From: Hydractinia symbiolongicarpus
Lineage: Eukaryota; Cnidaria; Hydrozoa; Anthoathecata; Hydractiniidae
Assembly: GCF_029227915.1 (NCBI RefSeq)
Contig: NC_079888.1
Span: forward strand, 18,514,001-18,578,000
Length of the DNA stretch: 64,000 nucleotides
Direction: 5' to 3'
The notes below the pieces were generated by a model. That model made no database searches and was not told the DNA's origin. It worked only from the letters and a program-made list of their open reading frames with translations. Each line of letters opens with the position of its first letter. The first letter of the stretch is position 1. Shown here piece after piece: positions 1-11,304 of the stretch. A program made the position numbers and the translations under genes.

Positions 1-402
1 CTGTATCCAAATTTACCGAGTGCAACCGTACAAGGCGATATGCAGGATGAAGGACAGGTCTTTAGGGCAAGCTGGTCTCCGGAACGCCTCTAAACGGTTA
101 CGTCTTAAATCCAAAAAACTTAAGAGTATAAGACTGCTTGCAGAAGCGAAATTAAACTCTATCGTCGATCTTATTTCGAAGGCAATGGAGAATGGTATAA
201 TCAGCGAATAGGAATATAGCCTGATTAGCCGGGAAAAGGAGAGGTATATGCTGCTGAAGGAACAGATGCGGCAGCGCTTTAATAGGATAGTAAATAGTAT
301 TAACGAACAAGAGCGTGCCCAACTAGTTGCCAGAGGTGGAGAGGAAGGGAGACAGGACGTTTTCAAAAAACTTCAATCTGTGCAGTATGCGAGCGGTACC
401 TA
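1..402 (+). pseudogene. Coiled-coil-like protein, 3' part, one in-frame TAG
   Basis: The frame is open from the window edge to a TAG at 209-211, continues open for a further 63 codons and ends with TAG at 400-402. The product is Lys/Arg/Glu-rich and helical (for example LLAEAKLNSIVDLISKAM, then EKERYMLLKEQMRQRF). The in-frame TAG sits between acidic residues where a GAG would fit, so a single point mutation is the simple explanation. The 5' part lies outside the window. I do not recognise the family with certainty; similar small helical proteins occur near mobile elements in invertebrates, from memory only. It lies in the same decayed neighbourhood as the USP fragment. Confidence 0.4.
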
Positions 403-472
403 GAGTCCCCACCTGAGTATGAGCCTTAAATATATTTCATAGGCCTATAAGACCTATAAATTATATGGTTTT

Positions 473-867
473 TTAATCCTCACCCAGCAACCATTCCTTT
501 TTGAATTCCTTGTATCGACATTCTGTAATATGTACCTGAGGGTAGTAGTTTTTGCCTTGTACATAGACCGATGAAATAGCCAGAATGGCACTGGCTTGGC
601 AAGGTTCATCATACGGTATCGGCATACCGTAAAATTTTGTCGTGATTTTGTCCTTGTAACATTTGAGTTTAGCGTTCACATAACTAGAGCTACCACAAGG
701 TCCCATGTATGGTAGCCTATAATATACCGTTGATCCTTACCCCCGTTAGCAGGAATGACACCCGACACTGTCAGGTAGTCCACGTTGATGTCGTTGATGT
801 CTGTAAAGGTAGTAGCAAATGAGTAGAATAATTTAGGTTTGACAAGCTCATTTTCAAATTTCAGCAT
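473..867 (-). pseudogene. Unrecognised protein, frameshifted
   Basis: Two overlapping minus-strand frames read as one degraded protein. The first (867 to about 700) begins MLKFENELVKPKLFYSF and runs to YIIGYHTWDL. The second (706 to 473) has GPCGSSSYVNAKLKCYKD and ends KEFKKEWLLGED. They overlap near 676-706, consistent with one indel. Composition is protein-like rather than repeat-like. No motif I can name. It may belong to the same older mobile element or gene cluster as the flanking helical protein and USP, which is inference. Confidence 0.35.
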
Positions 868-1798
868 TTTGTTTATTGTATATTTCGAACGACGTCAGAG
901 AATTACATGTCATTGTACATACGCAACCTCCCCATTATATGTGATATATTTATGGTAGCAGTACCAGCAAAGCGTCTTATCCCTTACAACGAACCTCCGA
1001 CCACAGGTGCATCTATCGTACGCATCCAATATACTTTCACAGTCGTTACAATATTCCATTTATTTATCACAGCTACAAGGACGATCATCTTCTAGGGCAT
1101 TAAGATGATCACATGGGTCTTGAATCCTCTGCTTATTATACTTTTCTCTCTCCAATTCTTGTACGCGTGATAAGGCTAAAGTGGCAGAGAGAAACTGGTA
1201 CCGGGTAGGAAGGTCATGAATACCATACTTTTAAAGCTATATTGACAGTTATAGTATCTTACAACCAGGGATGTAATATAACGTTTCAAACCAACCCTAA
1301 AAATTCCTCTTGCGTCAGATCAACCCCAAATCTTTTGAGACGTCTCCAGTCCGGGGCAGGCCTTCCTTTATAAGGTTATTGTTAACGCTGTAGAGCAAGT
1401 CAAACTCATAGATAATTCTTCCCATAGAGGCGTTCACAAAGTTAGCGACAGCCATCCAGAAGTTCTTATTCAATTATGAGCCAGCAAAACCATATAGATG
1501 TCATAAAATATCCTTTGTTCCAGCTAGTAAACGTCTTCCCACCAAAAAGTGTTAAAAAATTCAAGGAATCCTTAACCTGGCCTTTTATTGGAGATTATTG
1601 TCAGACTTAGATACCTTATCTTGCTGTAACTCAACTTTATGTTGAAGTAGGAGCTAGGGGATTTTGTTCCGAAACAGTTAGAATCTGCCTCCGTCGCCTC
1701 GGCTTTTCTAACATGTCTGTGCGTTCCACTCTAAAATCTCTTACTGAGTCATCTATGCGATCGTCGTTGTACATCTGGCTATCTCGAGATTCTTTGTC
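868..1798. other. No confident gene; possible decayed coding on minus strand
   Basis: Short frames only. A minus-strand stretch around 1330-1480 translates to protein-like text (FWMAVANFVNASMGRIIYEF) with stops either side, suggesting another relic of the same decayed block. No RNA gene or terminal repeat seen. Confidence 0.3.
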
Positions 1799-2309
1799 TT
1801 GGATTCATCCTGGCAGGGATCCACAGCATACCGCTCAATTTATACCAACTGTTTCAAAGAAATCAACAAGTCACAAGCAACTTCGACCAGTAGCTTTAAG
1901 GACACGAATCCCCAAGGCGTAACAAAGAGCTCCACTACCTTGCCTGCACAAGAATCACTAGGCAGCAACAGCGGCTTGCTAAATTTGGGCAACACATGTT
2001 ACATCAATTCCATCTTGCAATGTTTTTATGTGTTACCCGCAGTCGCTACAGCCATCTCTGCAAATGATTCCAATATGGCGATAGGTAAAAGTTTTGTAAG
2101 TATTCTCCGCCAATTATCCTCCTCCAAGGTTCCAGTGAACACTTCTTCATTTCTAAATGCATTAAAAGGCCATGTTTCTAATGCAAGGGGCGCTGCTTTT
2201 AATCAGTTCTCTCAGCAAGATGCCCTAGAGATTCTTGAGTATCTCATGCCAGAGTTGGCCACAGCCTTTCCTTACTTTACTAGATTATTCAACACTGGTG
2301 TAAAAATCT
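1799..2309 (+). pseudogene. Ubiquitin-specific protease (USP), N-terminal half
   Basis: The frame carries the USP Cys-box GLLNLGNTCYINSILQCF at about 1973-2026, with the catalytic Cys in GNTCYIN, followed by the QQDALEILEYL helix typical of the family (around 2213-2245). USPs cleave ubiquitin from proteins. The frame is open, without introns, up to the left end of the KDZ transposon at 2310, where it runs into transposon sequence and stops at 2333-2335. The rest of the gene resumes at 16206. The exact start is uncertain: the frame opens with TTG at 1799, and no upstream ATG or promoter is convincing. Lack of introns suggests a retrocopy or a captured gene. Confidence 0.8.
2303..2309. repeat. 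Left target-site duplication of KDZ element
   Basis: AAAATCT, repeated at 16206-16212. The base before it (A) does not match the base after the right copy, so 7 bp is the supported length. The reconstructed empty site reads GTGTA-AAAATC-TACAC, itself a palindrome around the insertion point. Confidence 0.8.
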
Positions 2310-2422
2310 CACCCTATTCGGTAAACTGTATATGATAGTTATCCCGCTCCGCTGTAAAACGGAGAACGATAAACGGCGCACTCCGTTGTTGCGCTGTTGC
2401 TCCAGCGATAGCGGAGAGCGAT
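2310..2422 (+). repeat. Left terminal inverted repeat of KDZ element
   Basis: Begins CACCCTATTCGGTAAACTG and ends GCGGAGAGCGAT. It is richer in CpG than the surroundings and contains internal GGAG/CTCC palindromes. Pairs with 16093-16205. Confidence 0.9.
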
Positions 2423-2461
2423 GCTTATCGAAGGTTTTGCTATTTGCCTATGAAATAAAAA

Positions 2462-5400
2462 ATGGCGGCGTCGTTGCGAGAAAAAGAATTCAACGTTGAT
2501 ATTTTTACTATTTTAAATCATCAAAATGAACACGATGGTAATAATAAAAAGGAAGATATGGATGCTGGAGTCAATGCAAAAGAAATGTACAAGCTTAAAT
2601 TTGAAGGTCTTGTGCGAATTTGTTTTTTTTAGCTTGCTTTTTCTGTTTGCTAGCTAGCTAGCAGCTAGAGCTACATATCCTAGCCATAATAGCTAGCTGT
2701 GAGCCCTTATCCTCCTTATTCCACGATATCTAATCAGCTGCAATGTGACATGGTTACAGCCCTTTTTAGCTGGTCAGCTGACTAGCTATGCTATATAGAT
2801 GAGTTCCAGCAGTGTGACGTCATTTGTTTACTTTTTGGCGGTAAAGCTCTAGGGCTCTGGCATTCAGAGCTTGCTGAAGAGAGGTTTTTTCCTGTGCATT
2901 TCTTCTCGCGGAAACGTCATTGAGGTTTTCAACTACTATCGAGTGTAGATTGATGCCTTCTGATTGAATAAAAATAACCTCGCTTCACCTAGCGTCCCCA
3001 TCCTTTTTCCTGCCACCCAAATGGAAAGCCAAAGAACTTCCTGCTGAAAATGTAAGCAATGGAATTCATCTAGCTATAGCTATATCATCAGTCAAAGGCT
3101 TGACTGTTCTGCATCAGCCAGAGGACATATCCCCAGTAGTATATTGATTTAGGAGCCTTCAAAAATTTATCTTGGGCCCCATTAACAAGATTTTGTCCGT
3201 TAAGGTCTTCACCTCTTAACGGATCCTCCCCCAAAAAACTGAAATGATTCGCTGGTTTACGACAATATGCTCTTCCTACTAGCTCGTGATGTTGAGACTG
3301 TGCTGCCATCTTGATGCCTTCTAAAACATTTTGGGGTTGATTATAATGCTCTGACATTTTCAGTCAAGTTATAGAACAATAAAAAATGGTTTTTAATGGA
3401 CAATATCCTATTATCAGGGCCCAAAATATTTTTAGAAGGCCCCTTTGCTAAAGCGCAGGTATCAATAGGTAGTAGCTATAGCTAGCTAGCTATAGCTATG
3501 CTGATAGTTGTGGAAGTCATTTTTGAAGCAGTCTGTTTTGCAGGGAATTAATCAAATTTAAAACATATATAGCTATACCTTCCGCTCCCAAATAAGTTAA
3601 TCTCAAAACGTTCATAACATTATTACTACTGAACAAAAAATCATTTGTTTCGCAAATCAAATTGTAAAAACTAGAAATTTAACCTTAAAGATAGTGTGTT
3701 TCCCAACTTCGTTCAGTTCTCCACCATATCGAAATGGTTATATACTTGTTCAAACTTATTTAGGATATATATATTTATATATACTCCAATTGTGACCAAT
3801 TTTGACGATGTTACTACGTTGCTCAGGGGTGCGCTACATATATGAAAAATCGGAGCTATAGGGGTTTTAACACGCTATATATGCCCCTGTATATGCTTTT
3901 AGTAACTTTATTTCAGATTTAGCATTAAATCCAACGACAAAACCTGAAATGTTACTGGCGTTGACAAAAAACTTCCCTATGAGTCCCCTATTAAAATTTC
4001 CCTATGACTCCCCTATTAAAATTTCATCATTGTCCGACGAGGAACAAAGTGAGGTCAAAATTACTTTGATGTTTGCCGCTTTTCACTCTAGCTCTTTTTC
4101 AAGATAGTGATCGAATTTGCATTCAAGTTTTATTTTTTATATGCTCTCTTATAAATGCAAATGGGAAAAAGGGATATATTTTCTTAAACTATGTTATAAG
4201 TAAAGTCAATGAGCTATATCAGGACAAGATAGAGAAACTATCACAAGAACAAATTCACCATTAATAATCATGAAATGATGGTCTTTTTAATATTTCAGAA
4301 TAAATTGCATAAGTCTAACAGCTAATTAAGAAATTACTAATTATAACCTGAGAAAATTAAATGCAGTCTCAAAGAAATACTTAATTTCTAATTTTACTAG
4401 GCAGAGTGGTTGCTGTACTTGGACATTGAAGTGCTATATTTAGACTCTGTTGGCTGCTTTTTCCCCTTATTCTTTTAGATACTTGGCTTGAACGTTTGTT
4501 GAACTCAGTGGATAACTATTTCGTACTTTAAAAGACAGTAAGGCAGTATTTCCTCATGTTAGGTTATCCTGTAGGTTAGGTTTTCAATTCATTTCACCAT
4601 TTTTTGCCTAAAATTTGTAATGAATCAACTTACATCGACTTTTATAGGTACATAATTCTTTTTCATGATATGTCAAGTAATCCAGCAAATATTTATTTTG
4701 TGTAGATGTTTGGAATCATATCAGGTGCACAGTTGCTCCAGTTTTAAGTGGAAAATCTCAAAGGAAAAGAAAGGTTCTGAAAAAAGTAAAGGAGGGTATT
4801 CAGGTGGGTTTTTATAAAGATTGCTGTTTTTAGCAAACCTTTTTTAAAAGTATTTATTTGTACAACTGGCTGCTGTATAACTATATTGCATTTTTTTCTG
4901 CAGAAAAAAGTGGAGAAAATGTTTGAAACTGACGTAGATGGAAGTGAGACGATCAAACATATTGAGAGTGACCTATACGAACGATTTCAGGTGTGTAAGC
5001 AGATCTTCAGATATGTTATAATATGATTTAAGAATTTTATTAGACATAGAACCTCAGGTTTTACAAGTAGCATGCGTTTAAATATAGCTGTGCTTTAGGT
5101 TCGGTTGGAGTTGATAAAGTACATGAAAGGACAAGAGGGAAGTGAATCTGTTGTCAGCGGCTGCTATCCCTTACCGGAAAGAAATAAAGTAATGTTTTTT
5201 CTGTGATATAGTATTTATCTTTTTACATTTTCTTAACTTACAGTTTAAAGTACATTCTTCTTAGCTTGATGGACAAGATGAATGTGATGCCGATAGTCAA
5301 GAAACAAAAAGCTCTGAAACTGATGAAGTAAATAAATTATTTCCTTTGGTTATTTTTGGGTCTCTTGCCATTTACCTTAAATGTGCCTCGAGATTTCCCT

Positions 5401-6639
5401 TGTGTGTATATGCTTACAAACCTTAAAATATGGCAAAAAATATAAATAAAGACCTTGAAAAAAAATTTAATTTAATAAAATTTTATAAAAATTGACACAC
5501 ACAAATTAAATTGTTCTGTCTATCATAAGGTATAGGTCTTGTGTTATTTTTAGCTTTCCAATGATGTCCCACTAAGAAAGAAGAAAAAATGGTCGTACAT
5601 GCCTACAAAACAAGACGAACTGGTAGAAAAACTGGATGGCGCCAATAAGCGGTTGACGAGACTAGAAAATTTAACATCAACATTGAGCTATCGGATCCAC
5701 GAATTGAAAGAAAAAAATGCGTCGCTGCTGCTAAGAAATGCCGAATTCACAAGGTTAAAGCTGGTAGAACAATTAGGCATGAATCGATCAGTACAAATGG
5801 TTGATGCGTCCTTGTTTGCGAGTCGCTTTCATACAGGAGATCCACTATTGCAAGAGGAAACCCCTTGCATTCTAGATTCAGCGTTCATTTCTACGCTGAA
5901 AATAACAGATTTTTGTGAAGGTGTTTTTGCTTCTACTAAAAGGGCTATGTTCGATGACGGAGATACTGTGATATTGAAAACGTTTTCAAAAGATTGTCGT
6001 CAAAATAACATTAAAAATGTTGCCCATGTAAGTCACGAGCACCGGATTTTGAAGTTTATTGGTCGGCACGAAAACCTAGTGAGCAGCATTGGAGTCGTGC
6101 ATTTCGATCAATCGTATTATTCCGTGCTTCATTACGTTGCTGGTTAGACTCTTGATCGCCATTGGAAATTGGGTTTTCCAGACATTTCTTCAACTTCAGT
6201 TTTTAAGCGAATTCTGACAGGCGTTGCAAGCGGAATTAGCTTCTTGCATAGTAAGGGTGTGTTACACAACCATATCGTTGCAGACAATGTAATTCTTCAC
6301 GGACAGGATTTGTTTCCTATTCTGATAGGATTCAGTTTTGCTTGTCGTGCAACATGTGTTAGGAACAGTTGCGTAGATGTGATCAAACTGTTTCCAGATA
6401 AAGCGCATTTAGCACCAGAGTTATTTCAGGGTTGTCCTGTGTCGTATAGTACGGACATATTTAGTTATGGGAAACTCCTCGATAACTATTTGAAAAATAT
6501 GTCTGTCATGGATGACAAAGCGCGAGATAAGTTGGAATCCTTCTCGATACAGTGTATGGATTGGAGAGCGCCTCATCGATTACCGCACAAATTTCTTTTC
6601 AGGAGAGTGGGCTTGCTTCTGACGGAACTAGGGTACTAG
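2462..6639 (+). pseudogene. Pseudokinase-like multi-exon gene carried by the KDZ element
   Basis: Probable exons: 2462-2606 (ATG, MAASLREKEF), 3917-about 4053, then 4706-4803, 4904-4990, 5099-5188, 5265-5327 and 5554-6639, all with AG/GT borders. The last five join in one frame. A helical stretch at 4073-4262 (DSDRICIQVLFFICSL) looks coding but is out of frame with 3917-4053. The last exon has a coiled-coil segment, then a protein-kinase fold: VILKTF with the N-lobe Lys, HEHRIL for helix C, HNHIVADN in place of HRDxKxxN, IGF in place of DFG, LAPEL for APE. Both catalytic aspartates are absent (His and Gly instead), so no phosphotransfer is expected. A single in-frame TAG lies at 6145-6147 at the hinge. 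It resembles a kinase family (LHSKGxLHND type) that I recall as abundant in cnidarians. Either decayed or, less likely, a truncated functional product. Confidence 0.65.
2630..3916. other. Probable first intron; AGCT-rich, no clear gene
   Basis: Tandem AGCT/TAGC tracts at 2650-2700 and 3470-3500. A minus-strand frame at 3088-3357 (89 codons, MSEHYNQPQNVLEGIKMAA) is protein-like but has no splice or motif support. Confidence 0.35.
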
Positions 6640-7553
6640 TTCCATAAGATTGATAGGCAAAGATAAAAATATTTTCAACTGTAAATTGTATTTCCTTCTT
6701 CCAATTTCCCTCATGCACCCACCAAGTTTGAAAAATGATAAATAGTGGATAAAATTAAGTCTATACCTTAAGGGAAGAAATTTTGGTGGGAAAAAATTTG
6801 GTGAAAAGTTAACTTGGCGGAATTGACGGAGAGGGAAAAAAATAATTTTGGCGGGAATTTATTTGTGCGGGCGGCGTCAATACCACCAAATTTTCTTCCC
6901 GCAAAAAGATTTCTTCCCTTGGAAGTTGTAATTTTTCGACTTTCTTCTCTTTCCAAACTGCAGTACGTCCAGAAATTGACGCAAGTACGCGAAATTACTT
7001 TAATCAGAAAATTAGATGTGGGTGGCCATTCTGCTGTGTCAGCACATTAACGCGGGTTAAGACAAGGATATTAGAAACAGTATATTTATCCTATGGAGGC
7101 ATTCTCGGAGCCATTATTTTTTGTATGTATGGATTAGTTATGATATTTAAAAAAGCTACATTCGCAATTGTCGTTCGATATCGAATTCGCAAAAATAAAT
7201 ATCGCAAAACCACAACCTCGAACCCAGGGCCTGTAGCGTTTATTTGATATGATATCAAAAAAACGCTACAGGCCCTGGGTTCGAGGTTGGCAAAACCATA
7301 TTTTCTCAATGAATCAAAAAAATTAAATCTAGCAATAATATATACAGCGTTAAATATCCTGTTAAGGTACTTGTTCAAGCTCGACCTTAGTCAGGGATTT
7401 TTTCTTAGGGCGGGGAAATCAAAAGGACAAAGGGTGGAAAAATTACGCTGGGTCTCAAACGAATTTTCTGCGGTCGGAATACTGATCGATAAATCCGCGA
7501 AAGTTTCTTAGTAATGAACAACAATAATAGCTTTTTCTCTCCTTTTTTGACAA
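6640..7553. repeat. Intergenic inverted-repeat clusters inside the KDZ element
   Basis: Two nested structures. At about 6770-6920, AAGGGAAGAAATTTT and its complement near 6905-6920 bound a GGCGGGAA-rich 150-bp unit like a miniature element. At 7213-7288 lies a perfect hairpin (separate entry). No gene is supported; the frames here are compositional. Confidence 0.45.
7213..7288. repeat. Long perfect hairpin
   Basis: CCTCGAACCCAGGGCCTGTA and onward is followed after a short loop by its exact complement ending CCCTGGGTTCGAGG; arms are about 23-26 bp. The loop itself contains TTGATATGATATCAA. Related CCTCGTTCCCAGGGC ends occur at about 36409-36424 and 55087-55103, suggesting a dispersed family. 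Confidence 0.8.
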
Positions 7554-8719
7554 TTAAACGTTACTAAGAAAATATTCTTCTAAATCAGGCTTTGGTAAAT
7601 TTTCCGCCACTTCCCATGTTGGAGAACGATAGCCAATCCATTTAACCTGATATTCTCTCCGATCATTGACCTCTCTGTGAGTCATTATAAAGTCAATGAA
7701 ACCTTCGTTTTGGGCAGACTTATCCAAAACTTCTCGAAGAGTCACAACCTTTCCAGATTTGTTTGGAACATTGTCCACTAAATTAAGTGACTGGGTATTT
7801 ATATCAAGCTCTTCGCGTTGAATGGCCTCTTTAGATTTTCGCTTTCTTCCATTAAATTCACGCACAACTGTTTTCTCAGACCCTACATTATCTTTTGAGC
7901 TATGCGGTTGTTCAATTCGCTCTAGCTCCTGCTCCTGTTGGTTTAAATTGACCGTTTCGGATGACTCGGCAATGCAACTTGAATTAGTTGTATGGTTTGT
8001 TATAATTGGAACTAAACAAGAAGTATGGTGCATTTTAATTATTTTCTAATCAGCAGTATATATCACAGAAATAATAAAAAAGACCAGCGTAAAACAGCGA
8101 GAAGAAACTTAACCATGATAACAGATGTTTTACCAGTGAAAGATATGTGTTGCATATTCTCTTTTAATATTTTTAGCTCGACTTGGGAACAATTGCTAGG
8201 CTTTTTAAACATAAAACCGGCCGGTAACCCATTTACTGTTACGTGACCATTATCGACTTGTTTGTAGGGAACTGTTGTACGCTTATCACGTGATGCCAAA
8301 TCTATAATAGGAAGAGAAAACTAATGTAATTGAACACTAGAAGCAGATTACAAACCTCTTTTTAAATAAGTAAAGCAAAGCGGCGTACATATTTTTTGAT
8401 TCAGTTCCAAGGTTACTTCTTTTCTTAAAGATGTTGTTTCTATGGTTGCTTCAACCGGTACACCTAGTATAATAAATTTGAAGAAAGAAAATAATGAAGC
8501 TAATCGAAACATGGATTGTAGCGCATTTAAAAAATCACACTGGCGAATTGTAAACAGAAGGCTGTGCTTACTCATTATGTGACTGGCGAACTTCCATTCC
8601 AAATCATTTTGAGAGTCAACAAAATCAATTCCTTTTTGACTCCCGTATACAGTGACTTTATTTCCCGTTCTTTCTGTGTCCATATCCATTATAACGATAT
8701 CCATTCCGATGGATTCCAT
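7554..8719 (-). CDS. Chromodomain protein, 311 aa, four exons
   Basis: Exons (minus): 8719-8572, 8463-8356, 8301-8114, 8045-7554; all borders are GT/AG and phases agree, giving 311 codons plus stop. The C-terminus is a chromodomain: FIDFIMTHREVNDRREYQVK, then WIGYRSPTWEVAENL, the aromatic/EYxVKWxGY..TWE pattern that binds methyl-lysine tails or related partners. The middle has VTVNGLPAGFMFKKPS, which recalls the GTF2I-type repeat (GLPxGxxFKxPS), a weak resemblance. A basic GRKRKSK stretch could be a nuclear signal. The start is the first ATG after an AG at about 8729, so a 5' exon may be missing. It follows the homeodomain-HMG gene on the same strand by about 100 bp. Nuclear chromatin role inferred; function unknown. 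Confidence 0.75.
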
Positions 8720-8826
8720 CTCTCTACACTAAATAGTAAAGTTTTACGATTCAATATTCTGTTATCCCTAATCTCATATTGTTGAAAATATAGTAAAAAT
8801 TACGAATTCTTAGGTGGTAAAATATT

Positions 8827-9659
8827 TCAAGTTCCGGAATATTTTAATTTAATAACATTTTTTGGCACGTTCCATGTAGACAGTTGACGCATCAGCTCCT
8901 TAAAAAACAAAGTTTTTGTACTAACAATTTTTTCAATTTTTTCCCTCATTCTGCGAACAGCCGACGATTGACTCTGTTGAGATAAACTTGAGAAATTTGG
9001 CTTCTCAACTGTAGAAGCTTGGGCGTTATAGGTTTTCCTATCTTCTTCCGGTAACGCCGTCCAGGCTTTATTCATATCCGCCATTTTGTTGACTGGATTA
9101 TCTAAACAACAAAAAACTAGCGAGTATTATGTACTTATAATATTTTCAGTTTATAGACTTACTAATCTCATTTTTAGCTTCTCTTCTTTTCAAACTCAGT
9201 TGGATGCGTACTATAATAATGGCTGGCAATAATATGTCAATAAGATGATACAACGATATAAAATAAGTATTGACAACAAGCTAAACCTTTCATATATTGT
9301 TTACGAAACATGTCAAAGCCAGAAGGTTTTCTTTCGGGTAGTTTTGTCGACTTTACTTGTGGAGGTCTTCTCTTGCTATTAATCCAATCCTACACCAAAA
9401 AGAAAAACAAGGTCAACTTTGTAATCATAATAATGGTATTGCCGTAATTCTGTTTTTTAAATGTACCAAAAAGTGTTTCGACAGAACAAACCTTGATTTT
9501 CGATTCACTTAGGCCTGTTTTCAATACCGCTTGCTCTAACAAAGATCGCGCCAACGTATTGTCACTTTTATAGCTCTTCATTCCAGCTTCATAAAGTTCT
9601 TCGAGGACAGTGACTTGTTCTGGGGTCTTTTTTACTAGCTTTCTCTTATTTTCAGCCAT
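8827..9659 (-). CDS. Homeodomain-like + HMG-box protein, 181 aa, three exons
   Basis: Exons (minus): 9659-9492, 9389-9287, 9101-8827; borders GT/AG, phases agree, total 182 codons with stop. Residues about 5-67 form a homeodomain-like three-helix unit: TPEQVTVLEELYEAGMKS, then LARSLLEQAVLKTG, then LSESKIKDWINSKRR. The recognition helix keeps Trp48, but homeodomain Asn51 appears to be Ser. It leads at once into an HMG box: RKPSGFDMFRKQYMK, DNPVNKMADMNKAW and LPEEDRKTYNAQA. The tail is helical and ends LSTWNVPKNVIK, which loosely echoes a chromodomain end. A DNA-binding nuclear protein is expected. I know no standard family with this short fusion. The intact frame inside a transposon suggests it is kept by selection or inserted recently. 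Confidence 0.78.
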
Positions 9660-11304
9660 GTTCTACTGTTTTTTGAACTACGATGATAATTATCAAACAT
9701 ACACAGTTGGCTATTTCCAAAAAATATAAGATCAGTTGGGATGAATCGGAACAAAAACAGTTTTGACATAGCAGTCAGTTAACTCACCCCTACAAAATGT
9801 CGCGTGTATTTGATTTCGTTACTGCAAAGTATGTGGAGTATGTAAAGCACAATTTGTGGGTATTGTTACCCGAACTAGCAAAAATATGAGCGTCTGGAAT
9901 ATCTTACCAGAATTTTTTTTTTTTTGCTTTTCCCTCGACAAAATTTTCAGCCTGCGACATTTTGTCCGCACAAGTTTACATAATTGCATAAAGCCGGAAA
10001 GAAAAAAACTTTATTTTCATAAAATTCGACGAAATATGATGATTTATTATGAACTGTGAAATATAATTTCGCGAAAATTCATTCAACCGCGAATCGCGAT
10101 TCTCTTTTTTGAAAATCTAGTTTTTTTACATTACCAGATTGACAGAAACTTCTGGTTACATCACAAACCCTTATACAAGCGCTAATTTTTATCTTATGCA
10201 ATCAAGACTAGCACCTGCCGTAAAATGAAATTTTTCAGAAAAATGTCAGAACACACAGCTCAAATTGATCCGAAATTTATATTCACAGCACTGTTCCTTT
10301 CACTGGACTTGACATCGAAATAGACAAATAACTGCCGTTAAAAGAAATCATGTCGAAATTGACACTGTAGCTCGACCCGATCTCAGTGAGACATGTCAGA
10401 ACACAGCACAAAGTGACCCGAATTTCTATTACGCAGCACTAGTCATCTCTCTGGGACTAATATCGGAAATGACAAATAACTACCGTTAAAAGAAATCATG
10501 TCGAAATTGACACTGTAGCTCGACCCGATCTCAGTGAGACATGTCAGAACACAGTACAAAGTGACCCGAATTTCTATTACACAGTTTTCTTAAAAACAAA
10601 AAAACAACAAGATAAGACCTACTTACTAATTTTAGCTTGTGTTAATTTAGCAAGACAAATTTACGCATTTTTTATAAGAACAATGAACTTGGAGAAAGTT
10701 TCTTACTTTTTTACAAACATTTTTTTTGATTATTTGTTTAACGTCCCTGGAAACAAATCCATGTAGATCCTGCAATGTTTTTAACTATTTCTTCGATAAA
10801 TTTAGGCTACGCTAAATTAGTACACGTGGATGCCATGGGAACGAGAGAAAACGGGACGAGCATTAAAATGTATTCCAGCGACACAAATTACAAAGTAAAC
10901 TTGCAATATATAAGACAAAGGAAGCATTAGTAACTTTTTTTTATGACATCACATAAATACCGCGTCCGTACAAAGTAGAAGTGGACATATCTAACCTACT
11001 TATTAATATCATTAAAAAATCTGTAAAATCTGTAACAGATAAATATTTGTTTTACATATTCTATAAATCTGTAACAAAATTTAACAGAGGCGCAAAATTT
11101 ATATTCTATATATATCTTAAATGAGGTGATTACTTAGAAGAGCCAAAGCTTTCGAAACACAATTTCAAGCTGTGATAGTCAGATGGTTACAAGGAATTAT
11201 ATTGCTATCCATGTGTCACCAAGTAATAATAGCAAAAGAAAATATAATAAATCAATTCTGTAAAAACACTAACAAATATATATATCGAAATATGCAGTTA
11301 CAGG
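9660..11304. other. Intergenic part of KDZ element with direct repeats
   Basis: No supported gene. A 31-codon plus-strand frame near 9798 (ATGTCGCGTGTATTTGATTT) ends before a GT and could be a first exon, unsupported. A 148-bp direct repeat lies at 10242-10585 (separate entry). Confidence 0.4.
10242..10585. repeat. About 148-bp tandem direct repeat, 2.3 copies
   Basis: ATGTCAGAACACAG starts near 10242, 10393 and 10541, each followed by AAAGTGACCCGAATTT-like text and, later in the unit, GAAATTGACACTGTAGCTCG. Copies two and three are nearly identical. Confidence 0.85.

Noticed and set aside
6814-7050. Small gene MAELTEREKN
   Set aside because: It lies within a GGCGGGAA inverted-repeat unit and has no splice or homology support.
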